From positions 124,001 through 188,000 of the forward strand of contig NZ_AOPO01000003.1 in the NCBI RefSeq assembly GCF_000336575.1: DNA of 64,000 nt. Reading direction: 5' to 3'. Under the pieces are notes generated by a model. The model saw nothing but the letters and a program-made list of their open reading frames with translations. It did not search any database and had not been told where the DNA came from. Positions 47,401 through 55,085 of this stretch are shown in pieces. Each line of letters opens with the position of its first letter. Position 1 is the stretch's first letter. The position numbers and the translations under genes were made by a program. Origin of the DNA: Vreelandella titanicae BH1 (lineage in GTDB: Bacteria > Pseudomonadota > Gammaproteobacteria > Pseudomonadales > Halomonadaceae).

Positions 47401-48385
47401 GGACGACCTGACGGACGTTGAGCGCGCGTGTCTGCTCAAGTATTTGACGACAGCGGTCCTTGATGTCATGTGGCTGCAAGCAGCAGCGTTGACACGTAGT
47501 GACGTTCCATCTGAAATCCAGAAGACGCTTCTACCAGCTGGACTCACATTGGCTTCAGCACCCGGGGAGATCATCTCTGGGTTGCCGGGCTCGGTTCTCG
47601 AAGCGTGTGTGCATGTTTACACTGGCGACCACCCCGCCATCTATTACGTTGGTGCCCACGCATCTAGAAACATCGCTTGGGAGGCGGTGATCCGGAGGAT
47701 CGTGCGCATGCCAGACCACAGCATGTTCGAGGTCGCATGGGAATGGCTGTCGTCAATGGGCCAGGAAGAGGAACTGGCGGAAGTAGCGTGTGTGCTGGGC
47801 GTCGCCCATGCAGAGCGCTTGGCCGGTCTGTTGCTCGAGCGCAAACAGCGCACTACGGGCGAGTTCATGGCGAACGTCTGGGCCGTGCTCTTCGGACTAC
47901 CCGTGAGTCAAGACGTGAAGTCAGATTGGCTTGCCCGGATGGCGGCCCTCGCGCCCAATGCCCTGGATTCCTTGGACGAGCACAAAAGCTGGATTCCTGA
48001 GTCGCATCGTGACGAGTTCCTGTCGCATTTCGAAAGCGACCGTGCACTGCTGAAGTTGGCTGTGACCTTTCTGAGGGTGCTGAAGGTCGTTCAAGACGGA
48101 GATGATGCCGGTGAGGAGAATGAGGTCGAACACGAAGAACTGCTCACCACAGGCCCACAGCTGAAATCCGAAATGCTGAAGCTGATCGAAGTAATGCTCG
48201 ACAAGAATCCCCCGAAGCACTGGCAGACGTATGACATCGTCCTTAAGTTCATGGGGCTAGGCAAGTTCTCCGATGACTGCTTCAAGAGGAAGGTGCAGGA
48301 GCTTCGATCGCGTGCTATCGAGCTGTCCCAGGATCGTCCAGCAAGGCGAAGGCAGACTCCGAAGAACTGGGAGGGTCGCTCCTGA
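44495..48385 (+). CDS. Putative defence protein: Cap4/DUF4297-like nuclease fused to a STAND-type NTPase
   Basis: Protein of 1296 aa. Residues 7-62 look like a dsDNA nuclease of the Cap4/DUF4297 kind: FQDHVCALLAVL, then IEPKDGEDALL with Asp42 and VEVQVKG with Gln59-x-Lys61, a PD-(D/E)XK-type core. An NTPase follows, with Walker A GAPRVGKTS at about 280-288 and a DD-type Walker B, AALVDDPLGG, at about 325-335, as in novel STAND (nSTAND3-like) proteins. The remaining 900 residues are helical, probably repeats that sense a target. The organisation is that of Avs-type anti-phage proteins. It is the only gene between the guaA repeats. Family-level assignment is by motif only. Confidence 0.7.
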   Translation: MSIEIIGQQKYRFQDHVCALLAVLASGNPGASLQIEPKDGEDALLQTTEGGVARTVEVQVKGATTAITHDVLADWLVHYPAHGDSGSLLERISSDSSRSVLFVASGRCNDAVVPHAVPLSVHTTHVPKGRVTTTTECGMRESLNNYETGTSSTDSELTKRRRANIGTLLVVTPAASLKAALQRVLITERLDEAEVLRRIRATLEAVHRVVPDRVEEATRRITEIVVTEKKTGVNVLPQVDGVISWSSAVDPLVAASYVSRGEECALLNRLSLDSALLLTGAPRVGKTSCARNLAYSLQSQGYSVRICTDISEAERYLTEPVTGNRAALVDDPLGGAHAADNAARELTLLGALIPKLANGRRLIVSQAQDRLLQISRCHSVSVVRTGNLPWVEMSIGTNDFLGGLWSALTADYSVPPALETLVAEGIEAGQLDLEPGCLVYLAANHDRVGANAQLADVISYARQDSKSLGDALREEQLAPLMSALAIASTPSLRSAELELAFVLDDKRSDRPGESNVKSITSSWPSRASTKPSAPPPSYVPLPALSAQQVNDLDRLELRRMVSRASRRYTFSHPFYRASAESLVDAATTRSIESALSALERALFTLDADASRAAATNLGWVYRNLNTEEGRQGVVNIAVRGLRSIFPAVRDLCFEFLARRLASLSVKEQGKVPDWVRSVTVMKLSSVEWTEDGQPRIPSATVGDRLEVDPFPASVSQVEVADALALFDSERPHTLSAHDAARAVMFLQRSPGQLTLQMASRLLSFDISMVRAPVAHLWLGSPRNGDHLLLQRIFNEQHPSVTKAAYYGVLEAWPDCGEARRAALISGLQVMADSPISAAVLIDSLVLIAREEYGGPETPWLLFEALMPKVLRQLPLGASFRDERLYHVVKDAIGNISTQSLLEIIDRWIELVHQYALSGIPSDYILGVTDILISGVPSDIGERGAWIKRLLAVPGTASRIRVVSDLVSAWDDLTDVERACLLKYLTTAVLDVMWLQAAALTRSDVPSEIQKTLLPAGLTLASAPGEIISGLPGSVLEACVHVYTGDHPAIYYVGAHASRNIAWEAVIRRIVRMPDHSMFEVAWEWLSSMGQEEELAEVACVLGVAHAERLAGLLLERKQRTTGEFMANVWAVLFGLPVSQDVKSDWLARMAALAPNALDSLDEHKSWIPESHRDEFLSHFESDRALLKLAVTFLRVLKVVQDGDDAGEENEVEHEELLTTGPQLKSEMLKLIEVMLDKNPPKHWQTYDIVLKFMGLGKFSDDCFKRKVQELRSRAIELSQDRPARRRQTPKNWEGRS

Positions 48386-48971
48386 GTCGGTCCTGAAGCC
48401 CCCGCTACTAGCATGAATACCAGCCTTGTGTGGGGCCTTTGCAAGCTCGCTGTATGGGATGGGGACTGGGCTACTCCGGCCAGCGACAGCGCCGCTGCAG
48501 GCTCTGTTATCAAGCAGGCCCTCGATCTGTTCGCCAGCCAGACTCAGGCCCCACGTTTTTCTGCCGCGTAGTCGTGATGCCGTTAGTCCCGGCGGACGCG
48601 ATTGCCGGCCATCACGAGATTCTGGCATCGACCAATCAGATCGAGTGACACACCTAGTTGCGGCATCATGGTGGCGCAGATGTCGGCGGTAGGACTCGAA
48701 TGAGCGCTGAGTCCGGTTTCGATCACAGCAGTCGTTGACTCCTGAACGAATGACCGGCCGCAATCAGCCTGGTCCGGACATTCGGGCCCTGATGCGAGTT
48801 CCCGTCGTTGGTGAAATTGTGAGACTGGGCTCCATAAGGCGGTCGACGGTCCGTTACGATGCAGCTCATGCTCTCATGTGCTTCTTCTTGGCATGGTATT
48901 TTTAATGGCATTGGATAGCAGCTAATTTGCAACCTGTTGTTGCATAGGAATTATTTCGACTTATTTATGTC
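48386..48971. other. Right part of the guaA island, no recognisable gene
   Basis: 586 bp after the large gene. Frames of 70-168 codons exist on both strands, but none has a ribosome-binding site or a family pattern that I can support. If an integrase was once present, no catalytic motif remains visible. An inverted repeat (ttgcaac-ctg-ttgttgcat) lies near 48929-48946, about 25 bp before the right repeat. Confidence 0.4.
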
Positions 48972-48985
48972 TGAGTGGGAGTGAG
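48972..48985. mobile_element. attR-like repeat
   Basis: Exact 14-bp copy of the guaA 3' end sequence at 44048-44061. Together they bound a 4.92-kb segment. Confidence 0.7.
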
Positions 48986-49030
48986 ATCGCGTCCGGCATA
49001 GACCATTAGCGTTTGGTAAAAAATACTCTG

Positions 49031-49064
49031 GAAGCCCGCGTATATGCGGGCTTCTGGCATTTTG
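49031..49064 (+). terminator. Probable original guaA terminator, displaced by the island
   Basis: A perfect nine-base stem (gaagcccgc/gcgggcttc) and a six-base loop, followed by tggcatttt. It lies 46 bp after the attR-like repeat, where a guaA terminator would be without the island. Confidence 0.55.
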
Positions 49065-49138
49065 GGGCTGGCAAATTCTGGTAGCGTTCTGAATCCCAAG
49101 CACGGTGTTTGTGTGACATGTTACGGGGTATTAAATTC

Positions 49139-49449
49139 ACCCTATGCCATGAGACGTCATCCCCTGATTGAGAACCACCTAATGAAGCCTTTTCACCCAT
49201 TAGACCATCGGCCAGGCGGAGCGAATGAAATGCTCCATTAAGGAGGCAACGATCCGGGCGTTGCATGACACCTCGCTGGATAAGCTCCAAACCCACTTAA
49301 AGAATTATCTATGGATCTATAACAGTGCCTTGGTACTGAGGGCGCTCAAGAGCAAACCGCTGATTGGGTTTATACTTGAGCAATGGCAAAGAGAGCTCGA
49401 GAAATTTTGTAATGATTTGAGCCATTACGTCACGGAACCATACACCTAG
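49139..49449 (+). pseudogene. IS481-type transposase remnant (C-terminal part, frameshifted)
   Basis: Two frames read through to the same gene. ENHLMKPFHPLDH corresponds to the conserved H-x-L-T-K-P-x-H-P-W segment. After a one-base shift near 49204-49208, GQAERMKCSIKEATIRALHDTSLDKLQTHLKNYLWIYNSA follows, matching GQAERMNRTIKEATVKRFHY...LRxHLxDFLxAYNFA of IS481 transposases. The last visible part of the DDE domain (the Glu in GQAER) is present, and the N-terminal half is missing. No terminal inverted repeats were found. It sits between the guaA island and the Lamassu-like operon. Confidence 0.75.
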
Positions 49450-49492
49450 TAAATAAATAGGAGCACGCTTCATAGGCCCCTGCCGTGGTAAC

Positions 49493-51832
49493 TCAGCCTG
49501 CAGCTACCAGGGCTTCCTTCGCCAAACGTTGCATGTTGAGGGATTGAGTGCTGAGTCCAGCCTTAGTGAACCGGTATCGCATGTACGCGGATATATCGTC
49601 TTCGTGCGAGGAAACGATTAGCTGACGATGGCTGAACTCACAGCGCAGGAGGTCGGTCAGAGAGGCGATGTTTACCTCATCCAGAGACTGCGATGGGTCA
49701 TCGATAAGGATCAGTGGTACGCTCGAGTAGACTTTATTCAGCGAAAGGAAGAAACCCAGGCTGAGTGCTGAAACCTGCCCGGAGCTCATCGACAGAATCG
49801 CGTCATACTCAGACTTCTCGGCTGTCAGGAATCTGAGTTCTTTACCGTCTTTGCTTTCAATGAACAGACCCAAGCCGCGCTGATAGTTCTGGATAAGCCG
49901 CCCGCTGTAGATGTGGAAAATTAGCTCAATCTCGGCAATGGTTTGTTCAGAGTAGTTGCGCTCCGTTTTCTCCAGGGTTGTCTTTAGCTTATTGACCTTA
50001 TCTTTAGCAATTCTCGCTGCTTCTTTCTCACGCTTGATGTCCTGTATCTCATCAAAGCATTGCTTTAGCCTGCTGCTCTGTGCTTCGTTAGCTTTAGCCT
50101 CAATGTATAGCTCTTTGTCTTTCAGCGCTTGAGGTTCGACAATGTAGAAGTCTTGGAGCTCGTTGAAAGCTGCGGTGATAACCTTTCTCCAGTCTTCCGG
50201 CAGCGGCTCTGTTTCAGCTGCTTTCTGGCTTCTGATGGAGGCTGTCAGCTCCTGAGTCCGGGGGGCTACCTCCTCTTCATTTTCGGAGAAAGAATAGTCT
50301 AGCTGTACACCTAAAGCTTGAAGTCGGGCTGCAAGTTTGGTGATTGCTGGCAACCGAGATTTATCACGGAGTAAGGCGTTGTGTAGCGCGTTGTTGTACC
50401 CGACGGATAGCTGCGTATGTCGGGCCTGGATCTGGGCTTCAATCGTGGCCAGTTCAGCACTCATAATCCCCGTGAGATTGATCAGGTTCTGTCCATCAGC
50501 GCTTAGCGCATCGTTGATCTGCTTTGTTCTGAGCTCAATCTTTTGCAGCATATTGTCATGAGCTTGCCAGTCGGCGCCACACAGTGGGCAGTGCTTATCA
50601 TCAGCATAGAGCTTGGCATGCTCAGCAAGCAGTGCCACTTTTAGAAGATTCAGCTCCGTAGCTGCGTTGGCATTCGAGTTACTCTTTTTCTGCAGCGCGT
50701 CACGGGTAACAATTTGCTCAAGGAACCAGTTCAAGCGTCCTTGGCCCCATCCAGGAAGGCTCTCGGCCTCATAGGCCTTAATGACTGTTGCGCCACGTTT
50801 GATGATCTCAATAGATTTAATCAGTTCGTTTAATTTATTTTTGGTGACGTCGAGATCCTCTAGCTTGTCCATATCGCTGCCAAAGCGTGCCAGGCTTTTC
50901 ACAGAGTCTTTGTTAAGCTCAATGTATTTTTCAATCTCCTCGTTTTTATCCCTGATTTGTATCGCTCTCTTTAGTGTAACTAATCTTCCAAGTCGCTGGA
51001 GATTTTCAACATACTCAGCGTGGATTTCCACAGCGTAGGTAGGAAATGGTGACTCTTTGTCCCAGCCTGGGTGCAGTACAGCGGTTGAGATTTTTTTATA
51101 TTCAATTGCTCCTGGATCAGCTTGAATCATCCCTTTAAGCGAATCAGCCTCAATTTCTAGCCTTAATAAATCGGCAGCACGCTTCGGATCATTTATGAAT
51201 TTTGTCAGACGCATAGAGATAGCTCTGCACTTGTCAGTTTCTGCCTTCACATCGCGAATATTAAAGAGGTTGTTTAACGCCTCCTTACGTTTGTCCACCC
51301 TAGTGTGCAGGAGCTGATTTTGACCCTGTTCCAAATAATTTAAGTATGAGAAGTTTTCTTTGAAGTTTTTGCCGAAGAGCTCCTCAATGAAACTTTCGTC
51401 ACGGAGATTTTCTGCTATGTAATCGTTTGACGAAAAAATGGGAAGCTCGAAGAGATTGAGGTGGTTGAATTGGTCTGCACGATTGTTGGCCTTCTCCTCA
51501 AAATCTGCTGCGGGAGTATGCCTTGCCAAAACAATTTTACGAGTTCCGTTGAAGAATTCAATTTTTATCGCTAGATCTTTCTTTCCTGAGCGCTTGTTCC
51601 AGAGTAGGTTATCCTTATAATTGGTTTTATTCCCCATCATGAGGGTGGTAAACAACTGACGAATTCGTTTTATACTGCCGGTCAATAGCAGTTCAATTGC
51701 GTCGAAAACGCTAGTTTTTCCGAAGCCATTTGGTCCATCTAATGTCAATAGCGATGAGTCGCTGAAATCTAGATGAATTTGTTTGAAAGCTTTAAAGCTT
51801 GAAATCTCAATTTTGGAGATTTGCCAGTTCAT
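49493..51832 (-). CDS. SMC/Rad50-like ATPase with zinc hook (LmuB/DdmC-like, ABC-3C ATPase)
   Basis: Protein of 779 aa. The N-terminal Walker A is GPNGFGKTS at residues 33-41 (SLLTLDGPNGFGKTSVFDA). A long coiled coil is interrupted by a zinc hook CPLCGADW at about 415, and the C-terminal part holds the ABC signature SMSSGQVSALSLGF (about 680), Walker B PLILIDDPSQSLDE (about 705) and H-loop VSSHEDD. It should sense or clamp DNA and control the nuclease encoded upstream. It overlaps the middle gene by 26 bp as the last gene of the operon. In Lamassu systems this subunit is LmuB. AT-richer than the core genes. Confidence 0.85.
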   Translation of the reverse strand: MNWQISKIEISSFKAFKQIHLDFSDSSLLTLDGPNGFGKTSVFDAIELLLTGSIKRIRQLFTTLMMGNKTNYKDNLLWNKRSGKKDLAIKIEFFNGTRKIVLARHTPAADFEEKANNRADQFNHLNLFELPIFSSNDYIAENLRDESFIEELFGKNFKENFSYLNYLEQGQNQLLHTRVDKRKEALNNLFNIRDVKAETDKCRAISMRLTKFINDPKRAADLLRLEIEADSLKGMIQADPGAIEYKKISTAVLHPGWDKESPFPTYAVEIHAEYVENLQRLGRLVTLKRAIQIRDKNEEIEKYIELNKDSVKSLARFGSDMDKLEDLDVTKNKLNELIKSIEIIKRGATVIKAYEAESLPGWGQGRLNWFLEQIVTRDALQKKSNSNANAATELNLLKVALLAEHAKLYADDKHCPLCGADWQAHDNMLQKIELRTKQINDALSADGQNLINLTGIMSAELATIEAQIQARHTQLSVGYNNALHNALLRDKSRLPAITKLAARLQALGVQLDYSFSENEEEVAPRTQELTASIRSQKAAETEPLPEDWRKVITAAFNELQDFYIVEPQALKDKELYIEAKANEAQSSRLKQCFDEIQDIKREKEAARIAKDKVNKLKTTLEKTERNYSEQTIAEIELIFHIYSGRLIQNYQRGLGLFIESKDGKELRFLTAEKSEYDAILSMSSGQVSALSLGFFLSLNKVYSSVPLILIDDPSQSLDEVNIASLTDLLRCEFSHRQLIVSSHEDDISAYMRYRFTKAGLSTQSLNMQRLAKEALVAAG

Positions 51833-52472
51833 AGCTAATCAGTTCCTTGATTAAATTTTCGACATTGTTTTGGGCGTGTTTTTGTACCGTACTATAGGTA
51901 TTGACAAGGTCAGCTTCGGCCACCGCCTCTTCAATCTGTAGGCGAAGCGGTACTAATTCAGCGTTTTTGATGTGGAGCTCCAAGAAAGGTAGCTTAATAA
52001 ATATTTTTGCAGCTGCACTATACTTAGTAGCTGCCGTGGGTTCATTTTTGTAAATATTGAATTGCTCTTTATCTGAAATTAATTCATTTAGCTTGACGAA
52101 ATCTAGCCCCTTAATAGCTTCGACTTCAGTGTCACTGTAGTAGAGCACGTATTTTTTGTAGAAGTGAGGGTCTTCTTCAATTTCGAAAATTTCCTCTTCG
52201 TGATTTTTAAATTCGGCCAATTTGTCGAGGTGATGAATACAAATTAAATCGCAATTTTTTCTAAATGCAGGATCAGTTATAAATACTTCAGGCGCTGATT
52301 GGTTGATTACAGCGTTAAGATCACCGGGCTTCATCAGTTCGTCTAACCGATGCAAAACTGCAAATCGGATTGCTGTACCATTCTCTCGCACAAAGAAGCT
52401 TGTTGTATCATTACCCTGCACTTTGGAAAATCTATGTGCTACTAGAGCCTGATGGATGAGGTCAATAATCAT
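51807..52472 (-). CDS. Middle component of the ABC-three-component/Lamassu-like system (LmuC/DdmB-like)
   Basis: Protein of 221 aa. I see no catalytic motif. The N-terminal part may be a winged-helix-like module (MIIDLIHQALVAHRFSKVQGNDTTSFFVRENG), and the C-terminal half is helical (EAVAEADLVNTYSTVQKHAQNNVENLIKELISYELANLQ). Size and place between a nuclease and an SMC-like ATPase fit the adaptor subunit of such systems. It overlaps the upstream gene by four bases (ATGA-type) and the downstream gene by 26, which indicates strict co-translation. Identification is by context. Confidence 0.7.
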   Translation of the reverse strand: MIIDLIHQALVAHRFSKVQGNDTTSFFVRENGTAIRFAVLHRLDELMKPGDLNAVINQSAPEVFITDPAFRKNCDLICIHHLDKLAEFKNHEEEIFEIEEDPHFYKKYVLYYSDTEVEAIKGLDFVKLNELISDKEQFNIYKNEPTAATKYSAAAKIFIKLPFLELHIKNAELVPLRLQIEEAVAEADLVNTYSTVQKHAQNNVENLIKELISYELANLQN

Positions 52473-53695
52473 TTAAGCCGAGCCTCTGCGTCGTCTCGTG
52501 TTAAAATGCTGATGCATAAACTTTTCGTAATGTTACTGTCGATGCGTTCTTGAGCATCAATGGAGCTTCCATTAAAGCAATTTGTATATTTAGTATCTAC
52601 TATGAAACTTTCGGTGGCCTTGGCAGCAATTAGATTGTTAAATTCAAATAGCAAATTTCCTAGATCATCGTTATTTTTTATTTCAGCGATAATCTCAGAT
52701 TTGCAGTATTTTTTATCTGTTGGCTCTGGCAGATACAGCGCTGTTGGTGCGTAGAATTTATTATTGCTATCCAAGTAGTGCGGCAGTCGCTTTAAGATAG
52801 GCTCAACATTAATTGTGTGTACGAGATCTGAGTATCGCCGTATATCTGCATCCTGAATGCGTGAAAATTTTTCTGAGGGTTTCATCAGTTGGCAAAGTAT
52901 CTTGAAATCACCGCCCTCTGAGAGTCTTATCAGCTCATATATGCGTCTCGCTCTTTCGTAGACCGCGTTCGACATACCTGGCAGTGATTCATCTAGTCTT
53001 TCTTCCAGATGACTGTGAAGACGCGCCTTCAGCTCTATCGCGTAATAGTCTTTTCGCTCGTACGGATTCGTGTCAGTTATGTCCGAAAGGATGCTTTCTG
53101 CAGTCACTCGACTTTCGTAAGCTGCTTTACGTTGAGTATCACCTTCATTTTGTATTCTTGCGTGGATAGCTAGCGCTTTTGAGCTGATTCTGTCTGATAG
53201 TAGACAATAATTTGCGTCTATCAGGCTGTCATCAAAAGCCACAGTTTGGCGGGCATAAATTTCTTTAATGACCTGCTTTGTCAACTCTTCAATTTTATCA
53301 AGTTCGCAATGATGAGATTCACCATATCGGTAGAATTCAACACACTCGTGATTGGAGCCCACGTAATCGCTATGGTCATTTATGGGTTGGGATATATGGA
53401 AATACCTTTTGATCCCTGCGACCCTATCTAGCTCCAGGCTAGCCGATTTTTCTAAAGCTTCCTTGTAGTTTCCACGGTAATCACCAATTTTTGCTTTTAC
53501 CTGATGCGCACTAATCAGGTTGCCATCTTTGTAAATTGCGAAATCATCTGTGCTATCCAGTTGTAGCTCAAATTCACTATCGCCTTCATTAATTAGCTTG
53601 AGGCAGTGATAGAGCGCCACTTTGCCTTGGTAGACAAATCCGCTCCAAGTGGAAATGGCGCTATGAGGGTACTTGCTTGCTTCCTCGTCGCTCAC
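52469..53695 (-). CDS. Cap4-type (DUF4297) nuclease effector with ABC-3C C-terminal domain (LmuA/DdmA-like)
   Basis: Protein of 408 aa from the GTG at 53695, which has AAAGGAG five bases upstream; an ATG 18 codons earlier lacks this. The nuclease domain is at the N-terminus: ISTWSGFVYQGKVALYHCLKL, then LDSTDDFAIYKDGNLISAHQVKAK with the Asp pair and the Q-x-K of a PD-(D/E)XK core. The C-terminal 250 residues should bind the middle component. The proposed role is degrading invading or plasmid DNA after activation by the SMC-like subunit. First gene of the operon. Confidence 0.78.
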   Translation of the reverse strand: MSDEEASKYPHSAISTWSGFVYQGKVALYHCLKLINEGDSEFELQLDSTDDFAIYKDGNLISAHQVKAKIGDYRGNYKEALEKSASLELDRVAGIKRYFHISQPINDHSDYVGSNHECVEFYRYGESHHCELDKIEELTKQVIKEIYARQTVAFDDSLIDANYCLLSDRISSKALAIHARIQNEGDTQRKAAYESRVTAESILSDITDTNPYERKDYYAIELKARLHSHLEERLDESLPGMSNAVYERARRIYELIRLSEGGDFKILCQLMKPSEKFSRIQDADIRRYSDLVHTINVEPILKRLPHYLDSNNKFYAPTALYLPEPTDKKYCKSEIIAEIKNNDDLGNLLFEFNNLIAAKATESFIVDTKYTNCFNGSSIDAQERIDSNITKSLCISILTRDDAEARLK

Positions 53696-53908
53696 GTTGA
53701 CTCCTTTCACCACACGGTCATTGTAGTGGTCAAGTAAAACTGGCCACATGTTTATAGTTATTCCAGTAATTTTCCTCTGCCTGTCTTGGACTCATACTAC
53801 CCTTATGCCGTTATCGCGCACCAGAAGCAACTTCCTAATTAATCTATGAACTGAATATAAACCATAATCGGCTCATAATGTGATCTGAATAGGCGGAGCA
53901 ATCGGCTC

Positions 53909-55036
53909 ATGTATATCTGGGAGAAGCGACATTGGCCGCATTTTGAGTGGGACGAATCCGTTCTTCGGCCTACGCTGGATGCCGTGCGGTTACTGCAGGG
54001 GAGGGTGTTGGGTAAAACTGAGGCGGCCTACGGTCAGGCTGATCTGGACGTGGAGATGGATGCACTGATTCAGAATGCACTTCGTACCAGCGAAATCGAA
54101 GGTGAGCGCCTGGACGTTGGCTCCGTGAGGTCTTCCGTTGCTTGCCAGTTGGGTTTAGAGTAGGCCGGTGTCTCCGCCAGAACAACACCAGAATCCGAGG
54201 CGCTGGTCGAGTTATTGCTGCAATCCACGCATCAATTTGATGAGCCACTTTCCCGCGAACAGTTGTGCCTCTGGCAATCCATGCTTTTTGTGCAAGGCCC
54301 TGGCGTGCTTGGCAATGTACGTGTAGGCGAGCTGCGTGGTGATCACCCCATGCAAGTGGTTTCGGGGCGGCTTGATCGGCCTAACGTGCATTTTGAAGCA
54401 CCGCCCCGTGGGCAGTTGAAGGCTGAGCTGGATGCCTTTATTACTTGGTTCAACCAGCCGCCTCAGGGGCTTGATGGGCTGGTTCGCGCTGGTATCACCC
54501 ATCTATGGTTGATTACCTTGCACCCCTTTGATGATGGCAATGGGCGCGTTACCCGCGCGGTGACAGATCGCGCGCTGGCGCAAGCAGAGCGGCAATCCGT
54601 CCGCTTCTATTCCTTGAGCGCGGCCATTATGGCGCGCCGCCACGCTTACTACGATCACCTTGAAAGCGCTCAGAAAGGCAGCCTCGATATTACGCCGTGG
54701 TTGTTGTGGTTTCTGGACACGCTGAAAGAGGCGCTTGAGCAGGCGCTGTTAAGAATCGACCGTGTGTTAATGAAAGCCACCTTCTGGCAGCGGCATGCCA
54801 CCACCGTGCTGAACGAACGGCAAATCAAGGTGCTGAACCGCTTATTGGATACAGCAGGAGAGGAATTTGCGCAGGGCATCAATGCGCGTAAGTACCAATC
54901 GTTGGCCAAAGTGAGTAAAGCCACCGCAACGCGGGATTTGTCAGAGCTGCTGGAAAAAGGCTGCCTTTCCAAGCTACCCGGTGGTGGGCGCAGTACGCGC
55001 TATACGGTATTGCTTGGGCGGACATTGGACTTGTAG
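53909..55036 (+). pseudogene. Fic-family protein with DUF4172 N-terminus, interrupted by an in-frame TAG
   Basis: The first 84 codons (MYIWEKRHWPHFEWDESVL...) are a DUF4172 domain with the inhibitory-type motif TSEIEGE. A TAG stands at 54161-54163 and the same frame continues without shift (AGVSARTTPESEALVELLL). Downstream comes the complete Fic core with HPFDDGNGR and a C-terminal winged helix (KATATRDLSELLEKGCLSKLPG). Intact homologues read straight through this point, so the gene would encode 375 aa. Such enzymes usually transfer AMP to target proteins. A downstream product (from 54215) would lack the inhibitory segment. Confidence 0.8.
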
Positions 55037-55085
55037 TGGCAATCTTTGCCACTATAAGGCTTGATCGCCACTGAAAAAGAACGAA

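Noticed and set aside
48413..48571. 52-codon plus-strand frame after the large island gene
   Set aside because: No ribosome-binding site or recognised pattern; the region looks degenerate.
48257..48763. 168-codon minus-strand frame at the right end of the guaA island
   Set aside because: It overlaps the end of the large gene, has Arg/Ser-rich composition and no ribosome-binding site or family signature.
53946..53957. Possible third guaA att repeat (gagtgggacgaa)
   Set aside because: Only the first eight bases match the att core, and it lies in Fic coding sequence (FEWDES).
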